From Paludibacter propionicigenes WB4 (GTDB lineage: Bacteria > Bacteroidota > Bacteroidia > Bacteroidales > Paludibacteraceae): a DNA stretch of 64,000 nucleotides. The notes under the pieces are model-generated. The model had not been told where the DNA came from and ran no database searches. It saw nothing but the letters and a program-made list of their open reading frames with translations. Each line of letters starts with the position of its first letter. The first letter of the stretch is position 1. A program made the position numbers and the translations under genes. This document shows positions 9,877-18,422 of the stretch, piece after piece. The DNA is taken from positions 310,001 through 374,000 of the forward strand of contig NC_014734.1 of the NCBI RefSeq assembly GCF_000183135.1, written 5' to 3'.

Positions 9877-10953
9877 CTATTTTGTCAGTGTCTCCAGAAA
9901 TAATTCCATAAGTCTTGATACTGCAAAATTATCTAACTCACTTATTGGAATTTGTTTTAGCTCTGATAATCCTGTGGGCAATTCGGCTAAACTGATTGTA
10001 ATAAACTGCGCATATATAACCCGATGACTCAGAACATGTTTCATCGGGTTTGATATTTTTGAAATGGTTATATTGTTGACTTTTTCAAATAGAGAATTGC
10101 TAAATTGATTGTCGATCAGTTCTTTGTCAGTCAGTAAATGATTTGATTCAATCAGTGGAAACTCCCATAAGTTTTGCCACACATCTTTCTGCGTTCGCTT
10201 TTGGATAAATGTATTTCCTTGATATTCAATAAACAAATAGTTGAAGTATCTGCTCGTTACTTTTGTTTTTTGAGATTTTATTGGCAAGTTGTTTATATTG
10301 TTGTTTTGTAAAGATTTACAAAAAGTATTCAAAGGACACTTCACACAATCCGGTAGACCTGGTGTACATTGCAAAGCTCCAAATTCCATTATAGCCTGAT
10401 TATGCAGCCCCGGCTGTTGAGTTGGTAGTAAGTTTTGCGCCAATTCGGCAAATTCTTTCTGACCGGAGCCTGTATCAATGGGTGTTTCTATTCCAAACAA
10501 ACGAGATAAAACCCTATACACATTTCCATCTACAACGGCATATGGCTGATTGTAGGCGAATGAGCAAATAGCTGCGGCCGTATAAACTCCAATTCCGGCT
10601 AGTTTAAGGATGTCAGCGTGTAGTTTCGGAAACTCACCCTCAAAGTCCGAAACAATTTTCTTGGCTGCTTTGTGTAAATTTCTTGCTCGGGTGTAATATC
10701 CTAATCCTTGCCAATACTTAAGCACCTCATCTTCATCAGCTACGGCAAGTGTTTTTACCGTAGGAAATCGTTCTATAAATCGCAGATAGTAACTCATTCC
10801 CTGATTTACACGTGTTTGCTGTAATATAATTTCGGATATCCATATTTTATAGGGATCAGTAATCTCTCGCCATGGTAAATCACGTTTATTTTCTATGTAC
10901 CATTTGGTTAGTATGTTGGATATTTGAGATAAAGCGTCTGTAGTATTATTCAT
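9877..10953 (-). CDS. mutY: A/G-specific adenine glycosylase MutY
   Basis: It removes adenine mispaired with 8-oxoguanine in DNA. The 358-residue protein has the HhH-GPD fold with ILQQTRV near residue 44. The catalytic aspartate is in VDGNVYRVLSR. The iron-sulfur ligands are spaced C-x6-C-x2-C-x5-C in the stretch beginning CTPGLPDC. A C-terminal NUDIX-like domain recognises 8-oxoG. Its own promoter lies just upstream on the minus strand. All catalytic elements are intact. Confidence 0.96.
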   Translation of the reverse strand: MNNTTDALSQISNILTKWYIENKRDLPWREITDPYKIWISEIILQQTRVNQGMSYYLRFIERFPTVKTLAVADEDEVLKYWQGLGYYTRARNLHKAAKKIVSDFEGEFPKLHADILKLAGIGVYTAAAICSFAYNQPYAVVDGNVYRVLSRLFGIETPIDTGSGQKEFAELAQNLLPTQQPGLHNQAIMEFGALQCTPGLPDCVKCPLNTFCKSLQNNNINNLPIKSQKTKVTSRYFNYLFIEYQGNTFIQKRTQKDVWQNLWEFPLIESNHLLTDKELIDNQFSNSLFEKVNNITISKISNPMKHVLSHRVIYAQFITISLAELPTGLSELKQIPISELDNFAVSRLMELFLETLTK

Positions 10954-11026
10954 TTTTGTAAATTATGTATAAAAATACCCTTTTATTGGTATTGCTGATA
11001 GAATTAATTATTCTGAACTTTGCCGG

Positions 11027-11057
11027 CAAAGGTAAGGGGTTGTATTCAACACTCAAA
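11027..11057 (-). promoter_or_regulatory. Promoter of mutY
   Basis: On the minus strand TTTG (11057-11054), a 19-nt spacer and TACCTTTG (11034-11027) make an exact Bacteroidota consensus promoter about 75 bp before the mutY start. Confidence 0.75.
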
Positions 11058-11539
11058 ATGGAAATTATTAAAACCGTCCAAATTTTAATTCTATGATTTG
11101 TTAGTATTCTTAAATTGGGAGGATAACTGACTTTGAAAATGTATTGTTGACATTAATGAACTATACTGATGGGGCACTTATTTTGATTCGAATTATGAAT
11201 TATTATGCACTTCTAACCCGATTCGAAATCATTTCATTTAATTAGTGACACTTTCGATTTATAACATTTTAGCTGTTGTTCTTCTTTAATGCCTGGACAT
11301 TGAAGAATGCTATATTCGGAAATCAAATAGGGTGAAACAAGTATTTGATTTAAAGGATTGTAAATGTCGTGGAATAAGTCTCTGAGATCTCAAAACTGTT
11401 TCTGATACAATATTAATAGGCAGTGAATATAATATTGTATAGAGGGAATTTAGGTTTGCTCATGATAAAGAAATTACAGATTAAAAAAGGGCTGTCTAAA
11501 TAAAAAAAATCGCTGTTTAGGAGAAAAAAAAGACTGCAA
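11058..11539. other. Intergenic region, no gene seen
   Basis: About 480 bp of AT-rich DNA between the mutY promoter and the HU promoter. All six frames are broken by stops. The octamer GATTCGAA occurs twice in direct orientation (near 11185 and 11219). No tRNA, strong hairpin or known RNA was recognised. Confidence 0.5.
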
Positions 11540-11573
11540 TTGTTTTTTAATCAGAATAAAAGCAATATATTTG
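11540..11573 (+). promoter_or_regulatory. Promoter of the HU gene
   Basis: TATATTTG (11566-11573) is an exact TAnnTTTG -7 box. TTG at 11540-11542 lies 23 nt upstream, longer than usual. The predicted leader is about 57 nt before the HU ATG at 11636. Confidence 0.6.
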
Positions 11574-11635
11574 CAGTCCGTTTGAATAAAAAAAAGGAAA
11601 TATCATTATTAACTAACTTATAAAAAATTACTGAA

Positions 11636-11908
11636 ATGACTAAGGCAGACATCGTAAATGAAATTGCTAAAAATACAGGTATTGACAAGGTTACTGTATT
11701 GACAACTGTTGAAGCTTTTATGGAAACTGTAAAAGACTCACTATCTAAAAATGAAAACGTGTATTTAAGAGGTTTTGGTAGCTTTGTTATCAAACAACGT
11801 GCTGAAAAAACTGCCCGTAATATCTCAAAAAATACTACAATCATTATTCCAGCTCACAACATTCCTTCATTCAAACCTGCTAAAACTTTCGTGAGCGTAG
11901 TAAAATAA
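11636..11908 (+). CDS. HU/IHF-family DNA-binding protein
   Basis: A 90-residue nucleoid protein. The N-terminal helical part starts MTKADIVNEIAKNTG. The core LRGFGSFVIKQRAEKTARN is followed by a beta-arm with IIIPAHNIPSFKPAKTF, the usual HU/IHF pattern. It should form dimers that bend DNA. A strong -7 box lies upstream and the small basic gene at 11942 follows 33 bp later. HU cannot be separated from IHF subunits by sequence alone. Confidence 0.95.
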   Translation: MTKADIVNEIAKNTGIDKVTVLTTVEAFMETVKDSLSKNENVYLRGFGSFVIKQRAEKTARNISKNTTIIIPAHNIPSFKPAKTFVSVVK

Positions 11909-11941
11909 TTTTTTTTATACATATAACTAATTCAATTTAAG

Positions 11942-12031
11942 ATGCCAAGCGGTAAAAAAAGAAAACGACATAAAATGTCGACTCACAAGAGGAAAAAAAG
12001 ACTAAGAAAGAACAGACACAAAAAGAAATAA
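11942..12031 (+). CDS. 29-aa AURKAIP1/COX24-domain basic protein
   Basis: A tiny ORF beginning MPSGKKRKRHKMSTHKR and ending RKNRHKKK, 29 residues, almost all Lys, Arg and His. It matches the conserved Bacteroidota mini-protein annotated as AURKAIP1/COX24 domain-containing, related to mitochondrial ribosomal protein mS38. It is probably a small ribosomal-subunit component that inserts into rRNA; this role comes from family knowledge. It sits 33 bp after HU and upstream of RNase G/E, a context I recall from other Bacteroidales. Gene finders easily miss it. Confidence 0.85.
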   Translation: MPSGKKRKRHKMSTHKRKKRLRKNRHKKK

Positions 12032-12063
12032 GTCTTAATGGTCTTTAGTGATAAAGTCCAAGA

Positions 12064-12110
12064 AAACAAACTTATAAGCGTAAATCTTGGCTTTAAGTTT
12101 GTTTTTTTTT
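12064..12110 (+). terminator. Terminator/attenuator before rng
   Basis: A perfect 11-bp stem, AAACAAACTTA (12064-12074) with TAAGTTTGTTT (12094-12104), is followed by a T run to 12110. It separates HU and the small basic gene from RNase G/E, whose GTG start is 28 bp downstream. It could end transcription or attenuate readthrough into rng. Confidence 0.7.
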
Positions 12111-12138
12111 AAAACAACTTAATCAAAAATAATAAAAA

Positions 12139-13713
12139 GTGAATAGCGAACTAGTAGTAGATGTAAAGACATCCGAAATTTCTATTGCGCTGCTCGAGGA
12201 CAAACGCCTTGTAGAACTTAACCAGGAGGGACGTGAAGAACAGTTCGCCGTGGGAAATATCTACTTGGGAAGGGTAAAAAAAATAATGCCCGGTTTAAAT
12301 GCAGCCTTTGTGGACGTAGGTTACGACAAAGACGCTTTTCTACATTATCTTGATTTAGGTTCCAATTTCAACACCCTTACACAATTTACAACGCAGGCGT
12401 TGAGCGACCGTAAAAAAACGCCTGCCATTCAAAAAACAAAACTGCAACCGGAAATTGAGAAGAACGGTTCAATTAATGACATTTTAAAACCGGGACAGGA
12501 TATATTGGTACAAGTTACCAAAGAGCCTATCTCTACTAAAGGTCCAAGATTGACTGCGGAAATATCTATTGCAGGCAGATTTTTAGTTCTGATTCCGTTT
12601 GCCGACAAAGTGTCGGTATCTCAGAAGATAAAAACAGAAGAAGAACGACAAAGACTCAAACAGCTGATTCAAAGCATTAAACCCAAAGGTTTTGGTGTTA
12701 TTGTACGAACGGTTGCAGAGGAAAAAAAAGTAGCTGAACTCGATAATGAGTTGAAGATTTTGGTAAAACGCTGGGAAGAAGCTGTAATCAAAACACAACA
12801 AACAAAAGGAGTTTCGCTGATTTTAGAAGAATTAGGTCGCACGGTAGGAATAATTAGAGATTTATTCAGCCCAAGTTTTAAGCATATTCATATCAACGAT
12901 CAGGCAGTTTTTGCAGAAGTACGGGATTATGTCAATCTGATAGCTCCCGATCGTAAAGATATTGTTAAGCTGTATCAGGATGAATTGCCTATTTATGATA
13001 GTTTTGGTATAACCAAGCAAATTAAATCAGCTTTTGGTAAAACCGTATCGTTTAAAAATGGCGCGTATCTGATAATTGAGCACACTGAAGCCCTGCATGT
13101 GGTTGACGTTAACAGCGGAAACCGATCAAAAGCGGGTAACGGACAAGAAGACAATGCCCTTGATGTGAATTTAGCTGCAGCCGACGAAATAGCCCGTCAA
13201 CTTCGCTTGCGCGATATGGGAGGCATTATCGTGGTTGACTTTATTGATATGCATGAGACAGAGAACCGTCAGAAATTATTCGACAGAATGCGTGAGAACA
13301 TGGCCAATGACAGAGCCAAGCACAATATTCTACCATTGAGTAAATTCGGGTTATTGCAGATGACGCGACAAAGAGTTCGCCCGGTTATACATATTGATAT
13401 TGAAGAAACTTGTCCGACGTGTTTCGGACATGGTAAAACTAAACCATCGATCTTGTTTACAGATCAGTTGGAGAGTAAAATAGATTATTTAGTAAACAAA
13501 TTATTAATTAAAGAATTCACATTGCATATCCACCCCTACGTAGATGCCTATATCTCTAAAGGTTTATTCTCGATGAAGTGGCAATGGAAACGTAAATTTG
13601 GAAAAGGTTGTAAGGTAATAGCTGCTCAAAAACTAGGCTTCTTACAATACAAATTTTACGACAAAAAGGGAAATGAAATTGACCTACAAGAAGAAATAGA
13701 AAAAATATCGTAA
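12139..13713 (+). CDS. rng: Ribonuclease G/E
   Basis: An endoribonuclease of the RNase E/G family, 524 residues, starting with GTG at 12139. An S1-like domain covers roughly residues 38-130 (GNIYLGRVKKIMPGLNAAFVD). The RNase H-like catalytic part has DVNSGN and the metal-binding acidic motif VVDFIDMHE. The Zn-link cysteines are in ETCPTCFGHG, followed by a small domain. There is no long RNase E-type C-terminal scaffold, so it is closer to RNase G. It processes rRNA and mRNA in the cytoplasm. Confidence 0.93.
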   Translation: MNSELVVDVKTSEISIALLEDKRLVELNQEGREEQFAVGNIYLGRVKKIMPGLNAAFVDVGYDKDAFLHYLDLGSNFNTLTQFTTQALSDRKKTPAIQKTKLQPEIEKNGSINDILKPGQDILVQVTKEPISTKGPRLTAEISIAGRFLVLIPFADKVSVSQKIKTEEERQRLKQLIQSIKPKGFGVIVRTVAEEKKVAELDNELKILVKRWEEAVIKTQQTKGVSLILEELGRTVGIIRDLFSPSFKHIHINDQAVFAEVRDYVNLIAPDRKDIVKLYQDELPIYDSFGITKQIKSAFGKTVSFKNGAYLIIEHTEALHVVDVNSGNRSKAGNGQEDNALDVNLAAADEIARQLRLRDMGGIIVVDFIDMHETENRQKLFDRMRENMANDRAKHNILPLSKFGLLQMTRQRVRPVIHIDIEETCPTCFGHGKTKPSILFTDQLESKIDYLVNKLLIKEFTLHIHPYVDAYISKGLFSMKWQWKRKFGKGCKVIAAQKLGFLQYKFYDKKGNEIDLQEEIEKIS

Positions 13714-13725
13714 CTATTCAATACT

Positions 13726-13762
13726 AAATCAGGCTAACCGAAATGGTTAGCCTGATTTTTTT
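13726..13762 (+). terminator. Terminator of rng
   Basis: A 14-bp stem, AAATCAGGCTAACC and its complement around a 5-nt loop, is followed by seven Ts. It lies 12 bp after the rng stop. Confidence 0.9.
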
Positions 13763-13793
13763 GTATGTGTGTAGCAGTCTGATTCGAAATAAA

Positions 13794-13823
13794 AATGGCT
13801 GTCAGGATTTCCTGACAGCCATT
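13794..13823 (-). terminator. Terminator of rpsA
   Basis: A 13-bp perfect stem, AATGGCTGTCAGG with a 4-nt loop. The T run lies on the minus strand past 13794. It sits 20 bp downstream of the rpsA stop. Confidence 0.9.
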
Positions 13824-13843
13824 CAATTATATAAAGGATAGAA

Positions 13844-15892
13844 TTAAGCTTCTGGAGCTACTTCAGGAGTAGTTTCAGCTGCTGCAGGTGCATCGGCAGC
13901 TTTTGCTTTCTTTTCTTTCTTAGCAGCCTTTTCAGCAGCTAAATCCATTTTGTCTTTCAAGTCAGACAAAGACTGGATATCACCCAGTGTAGTTTTTTCA
14001 GCAGCAGGAGTTGCTGAAGCTACAACAGTTTCTTCTTTCTTAGCACGTTTTGGAGCAGCTTTTTTAGCAGGAGCTTCTACAGCTGTTGCAGTAGATTCAC
14101 CTTTTTCTGCACGTTTAGCATCTTCATGAATGCGGCTGTGTGAAAGAATGATACGTTTAGCATCTTTGTTGAATTCAATAACTTTGAAAGCTAATTTTTC
14201 ATCAACCTGAGCTTGTGATCCGTCTTCTTTTACCAAGTGTTTTGGAGTAGCAAAACCTTCAACACCATAAGGCAATGAAATTACAGAACCTTTGTCTAAC
14301 ATTTCAACGATAACACCTTCGTGAACGCTGTCAACGGTAAACATAGTTTCCAAAACATCCCATGGGTTTTCTTCCAATTGTTTGTGGCCTAAGCTCAAAC
14401 GACGGTTTGCTTTGTCGATTTCAAGAACCTGAACATCAATTTCGGCACCTATTTGAGTAAATTCAGATGGGTGTTTTACTTTTTTAGTCCATGAAAGATC
14501 TGAAATGTGAATCAATCCATCAACGCCTTCTTCGATTTCAACAAAAACACCGAAGTTAGTGAAGTTACGAACTTTAGCTACATGTTTAGTTCCAAGAGCG
14601 TAGCGAGTTTCGATATTATCCCAAGGATCAGATTTTAGTTGTTTGATACCTAAAGACATTTTGCGTTCGTCACGATCTAAAGTAAGAATTACTGTTTCTA
14701 CTTCGTCTCCAACTTTCAAGAAGTCCTGAGCAGAGCGTAAGTGTTGTGACCAGCTCATTTCAGAAACGTGGATTAAACCTTCAACACCGGCAGCAATTTC
14801 AACAAATGCACCATAGTCGGCCATAACCACTACTTTACCTTTTACTTTGTCGCCAACTTTAAGATCTGCACTCAAAGCATCCCATGGGTGAGCAGAAAGT
14901 TGTTTCAAGCCCAAAGCGATACGTTTTTTCTCATCATCGAAGTCAAGAATAACAACGTTGAGTTTTTGATCCAATGTAACGATTTCTTCAGGGTGAGAAA
15001 CACGTCCCCATGAAAGGTCGGTGATGTGGATTAAACCGTCTACGCCGCCAAGGTCAATGAATACTCCGTAAGAAGTGATATTCTTAACAGTTCCTTCAAG
15101 AACCTGACCTTTTTGAAGTTTACCGATAATTTCTTTTTTCTGTAATTCAAGTTCAGCTTCGATAAGAGCTTTGTGAGATACAACAACGTTTTTAAATTCG
15201 TGGTTGATTTTGATAACCTTGAATTCCATTGTTTTATTTACAAATACATCGTAGTCGCGGATTGGTTTCACGTCGATTTGTGATCCTGGCAAGAATGCTT
15301 CGATTCCGAATACGTCTACGATCATACCACCTTTGGTGCGGCATTTTACGAAACCTTTTACGATTTCTTGTGATTCCAAAGCTGCATTTACACGATCCCA
15401 TGAGCGGGTTGCACGAGCTTGTTTGTGAGAAAGGATTAATTGTCCTTTTTTGTCTTCCTGGCTTTCGATGTAAACTTCTACTTTGTCGCCAACGGCTAAA
15501 TCAGGGTTGTAGCGGAATTCGCTCATTGGCACAACGCCATCTGATTTGTAACCTACGTTTACAACTACTTCGCGTTTGTTGATTAAAATAACTGTACCTT
15601 CAACAACCTCTTTGTCTTTGATAGCATTCAGAGTATTGTCGTAAATTTTTTCTAAATCTTCTTTAGCCGAGTCGGTTAATGTGATTCCTTTTTCGTAAGC
15701 ATCCCAGTCAAAATCACCTGCTGGTACGGGTGCAGGAGCTTTTACTTTAGCTGTTGGTGCTTCTTCGATAACTTCTACTACAGGAGCTTCTTCCGCTGCA
15801 GCAGGAGTTTCTACAACTGCTTGTGTTTCTTCAATTACTGTTTCTTCCACTGTTGGAATTACTTCCTCAGTGATGTTTTTGTTTTCTTCCAT
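13844..15892 (-). CDS. rpsA: 30S ribosomal protein S1
   Basis: A 682-residue protein with about six consecutive S1 RNA-binding repeats between residues 95 and 600; the repeated pattern is GxVDGLIHxSDLSW and SLGxKQL. The first ~60 residues are an acidic Glu/Val/Ala-rich extension. The last ~80 form a Lys/Ala-rich tail. Both tails are usual for Bacteroidota S1. It binds mRNA on the 30S subunit, and Bacteroidota mRNAs often lack Shine-Dalgarno sites, so S1 may matter more there. It has its own consensus promoter and terminator. Confidence 0.96.
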   Translation of the reverse strand: MEENKNITEEVIPTVEETVIEETQAVVETPAAAEEAPVVEVIEEAPTAKVKAPAPVPAGDFDWDAYEKGITLTDSAKEDLEKIYDNTLNAIKDKEVVEGTVILINKREVVVNVGYKSDGVVPMSEFRYNPDLAVGDKVEVYIESQEDKKGQLILSHKQARATRSWDRVNAALESQEIVKGFVKCRTKGGMIVDVFGIEAFLPGSQIDVKPIRDYDVFVNKTMEFKVIKINHEFKNVVVSHKALIEAELELQKKEIIGKLQKGQVLEGTVKNITSYGVFIDLGGVDGLIHITDLSWGRVSHPEEIVTLDQKLNVVILDFDDEKKRIALGLKQLSAHPWDALSADLKVGDKVKGKVVVMADYGAFVEIAAGVEGLIHVSEMSWSQHLRSAQDFLKVGDEVETVILTLDRDERKMSLGIKQLKSDPWDNIETRYALGTKHVAKVRNFTNFGVFVEIEEGVDGLIHISDLSWTKKVKHPSEFTQIGAEIDVQVLEIDKANRRLSLGHKQLEENPWDVLETMFTVDSVHEGVIVEMLDKGSVISLPYGVEGFATPKHLVKEDGSQAQVDEKLAFKVIEFNKDAKRIILSHSRIHEDAKRAEKGESTATAVEAPAKKAAPKRAKKEETVVASATPAAEKTTLGDIQSLSDLKDKMDLAAEKAAKKEKKAKAADAPAAAETTPEVAPEA

Positions 15893-15962
15893 TTCTGAAA
15901 ATTGTTTTTGTTACTAATAAATAGTAGGTTAGACATTATGTTGACTGTGAAAATACAGGGCG

Positions 15963-15993
15963 CAAAGATACAAAAAGATAATCATAACACAAA
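15963..15993 (-). promoter_or_regulatory. Promoter of rpsA
   Basis: On the minus strand TTTG (15993-15990), a 19-nt spacer and TATCTTTG (15970-15963) match the Bacteroidota consensus exactly, about 70 bp upstream of the rpsA ATG. Confidence 0.8.
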
Positions 15994-16131
15994 AGAAAAT
16001 GCATCAAAATAATTGATGCATTTCCCTTAGGTATTAAGCTGATATTATCTCGGTTTCTCCGACTCACTCACTTTGCGAAGTGGATCAGAGAAATTTACTG
16101 TCTTTAGTCTATATCTTTGATGGATAGATGC

Positions 16132-16836
16132 TTATTTCTTTGGCTTGTGTTTCAAAGCGCTTTTGATGGCTTCTTCTGCCAGCGGTTCCATAACTTTATA
16201 GCCTTCTACAGTGCAATGAACGCCGTCATAGGTAAGTTCCTTTTTTAATCCATGACGTTCATCGGCCATTGGAGTGAAATAATCCAGGTATGTGAAACCT
16301 TTTCTTTCGCAGTAACTTTTTATCCAGGCGTTAAGTGTAACGATTTTTTCGGCAGGTTCCATGCCCGGTTTCCACGGATAGTCAAACGCAGGAAGTACTG
16401 ATGATAATACAACGCGTATTCCATTATCATTTGCCAGTTCGGCCATAGAGGCTAAATTGTCTTCAATCATTTCGAGAGTTGATGGTCCGGTGTTTCCTGC
16501 AATATCGTTGGTTCCGGCAAGTATTACCACCACTTTGGGCTGTAGTGCAATTACGTCCTGACGAAATCTAACAAGCATTTGTGGAGTAGTTTGTCCGCTT
16601 ATACCACGGTTTATGTACGGGTTTTTCGTGAAAAAATCAGGACGAGCTTCTTTCCAGCCCTGTGTAATGGAATTGCCCATAAAAACTACACGCTTTTCTT
16701 TTTTAGAAGGAGCACCCAGTAATGCATTTTCAGCGCGAAAGCGGTTTAAATTAGGCCAATCCTGAGCTTGAAGCTCCATACCGGAGAATAATAGTGTCCC
16801 CATAAAAAGGCATTTGATTAGAAAGGTTGATTTCAT
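16132..16836 (-). CDS. Secreted SGNH/GDSL-family hydrolase
   Basis: A 234-residue exported esterase or lipase-like protein. The signal peptide (about 1-24) ends near ELQAQ. Block I is FMGNSITQGW (catalytic Ser in a GNS variant of GDS). Block II glycine is in NRGISGQTT, block III is GTND, and block V is DGVHCT. This arrangement is common in Bacteroidales enzymes acting on acylated carbohydrates, but the substrate cannot be told from sequence. It stands alone between rpsA and the efflux operon. Confidence 0.88.
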   Translation of the reverse strand: MKSTFLIKCLFMGTLLFSGMELQAQDWPNLNRFRAENALLGAPSKKEKRVVFMGNSITQGWKEARPDFFTKNPYINRGISGQTTPQMLVRFRQDVIALQPKVVVILAGTNDIAGNTGPSTLEMIEDNLASMAELANDNGIRVVLSSVLPAFDYPWKPGMEPAEKIVTLNAWIKSYCERKGFTYLDYFTPMADERHGLKKELTYDGVHCTVEGYKVMEPLAEEAIKSALKHKPKK

Positions 16837-16910
16837 TTGTTTCTTAATTTAATGTTGTTTTCAGACTTCAAATGTAGCGAAAAAAACTAATAATGCTGTG
16901 GCTTTTACAA

Positions 16911-16942
16911 AAAAAGAGCCAACCTTTTACGGTTAGCTCTTT
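16911..16942 (-). terminator. Terminator of the efflux operon
   Basis: A hairpin with 12-bp arms (16913-16924 and 16931-16942, one mismatch) has a run of Ts beyond it on the minus strand. It lies 26 bp after the tolC-like stop. Confidence 0.8.
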
Positions 16943-16967
16943 GAAAAAACATGTTTTGATTTTGAAC

Positions 16968-18290
16968 TTAGTAAATTTGTTCGCCAAGTGCGATCTTCAG
17001 TTTTAAGAAATTAATAGAGTATTCAATTTTTGTTTTTAGTAATGCCAGTTTGCTTTCTGCCACAGCCGTTGAGCTGTCGAGCAAATCAAGATTGGTAATA
17101 ACTCCGGCTTTAAAGTTGGTGTCTGCTAATGAATAAGCTTGTTCTGCTTGCTCAAGTTGTAATTCGGATTGGTTGACTTTTTTTAATGCCGTTTCAGTAT
17201 TCGATTTACTTTCAATTACCTCGTTTATAATAGCTCTTCGGGTCAGTTCGGTGTCTTGTAGGTTACTTTTAATCTCGGACTGCGCCTGAATTCTGTTATA
17301 TTTTGTACGATTGGCATCGAAAATCGGTACCTTCAGTCCAATTCCAACAACATAATTCAATTTACCTACATCCTGATATTTGTTATTGAAGTACCCGTTT
17401 TTAATGCCGCCTGTACCGTTGAAATTTAAGGTTGGATTGTTTTGTGCATTTACAATTTTCAGATGTGTATCAGTCAATATGTTCTTCTGACGGGCAATTT
17501 TCATCTCACTTCTGTGATTGATGGCAAAGTTGTACAACGAGTCATTCGCAGCTATAATTTGAGGGCTAAGCAGACTTTTCTTCACTGTAAGTTTAGTGTC
17601 TTGCTGTTTCCCCAAAAATGAGTTTAGTTGGCTCAGTTGAATTTGCAGAGTGTTTAATAAATCGGTTTTCTGATTCTCAATTGTAGAGATTCGAACTTTC
17701 GTAGTCAGAATCTCATAATTTGTAGCCGACCCGGTAGCAGCCTTTTTTTGAACAAACTGCAAATGGACATTCAACGTGTTTAGTTCTTCTTCTTTGATTT
17801 TCAGAGCTTCCTGAACAAAAACTATGGAGTAGTAGTTTCCAACCAGCATACCTGAAAGTTTTTGCTTCAGTTGATCTACCGATAATCCGACCAATTCTTT
17901 ATTTTGTTTTGCGAAGGCTATGTTTTTATCGGTTTTACCAAAGTCGTAAATAGTCTGACTTATATTTATTGCGGCAGAATAACTGTCGGGTGGATACAAG
18001 TGAAATGACCCCAAACCTGGCATCGTCAGTGATGTGGTTGGTCCAAGAAGTGCAAAAGAGCCAGCCAGATTTACATCGGGCAGGTAGGCGGTTTTAGCCA
18101 ATCCTATTCTGGCATCTGACGATTCAATGTCTGATTGAGCCTTCTTTATTGAAGGATAGTTGTATATCACTTCGTTGAGAATCTGAGATAAACTCAATGA
18201 ATCTCCTGAAATTTTACTTGCACTTTGTCCGTGGGCAACTAATGCCGGAAGCAGAAGTAAAATTACTGTTAGTTTAATTATTGATTTCAT
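16968..18290 (-). CDS. TolC-family outer-membrane efflux protein
   Basis: A 440-residue protein with a signal peptide (about 1-22) and two OEP repeats. The long helices are Gln/Asn-rich, e.g. IGLAKTAYLPDVNLAG near residue 72 and VGIGLKVPIFDANRTKYNRI near 318. It would form the trimeric outer-membrane tunnel working with the adjacent EmrA and EmrB homologues. It is the last gene of marR-emrA-emrB-tolC, 132 bp after emrB, and is followed by a terminator. Confidence 0.92.
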   Translation of the reverse strand: MKSIIKLTVILLLLPALVAHGQSASKISGDSLSLSQILNEVIYNYPSIKKAQSDIESSDARIGLAKTAYLPDVNLAGSFALLGPTTSLTMPGLGSFHLYPPDSYSAAINISQTIYDFGKTDKNIAFAKQNKELVGLSVDQLKQKLSGMLVGNYYSIVFVQEALKIKEEELNTLNVHLQFVQKKAATGSATNYEILTTKVRISTIENQKTDLLNTLQIQLSQLNSFLGKQQDTKLTVKKSLLSPQIIAANDSLYNFAINHRSEMKIARQKNILTDTHLKIVNAQNNPTLNFNGTGGIKNGYFNNKYQDVGKLNYVVGIGLKVPIFDANRTKYNRIQAQSEIKSNLQDTELTRRAIINEVIESKSNTETALKKVNQSELQLEQAEQAYSLADTNFKAGVITNLDLLDSSTAVAESKLALLKTKIEYSINFLKLKIALGEQIY

Positions 18291-18422
18291 GTGAAAATAA
18301 TTGTTTTTTAAAAGTCACATGGAACTTGCATGGCAGATTTTCATTTTTCTTTCATGAAACTCATAGTTCATGCCTGTTTCATTTTATACGTGTTTGTTTG
18401 TAAAATGCTTAATTCTAGTAGT

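Noticed and set aside
11058-11539. Hidden gene or RNA before HU
   Set aside because: All frames are closed, and no stable stem or known RNA motif could be seen.
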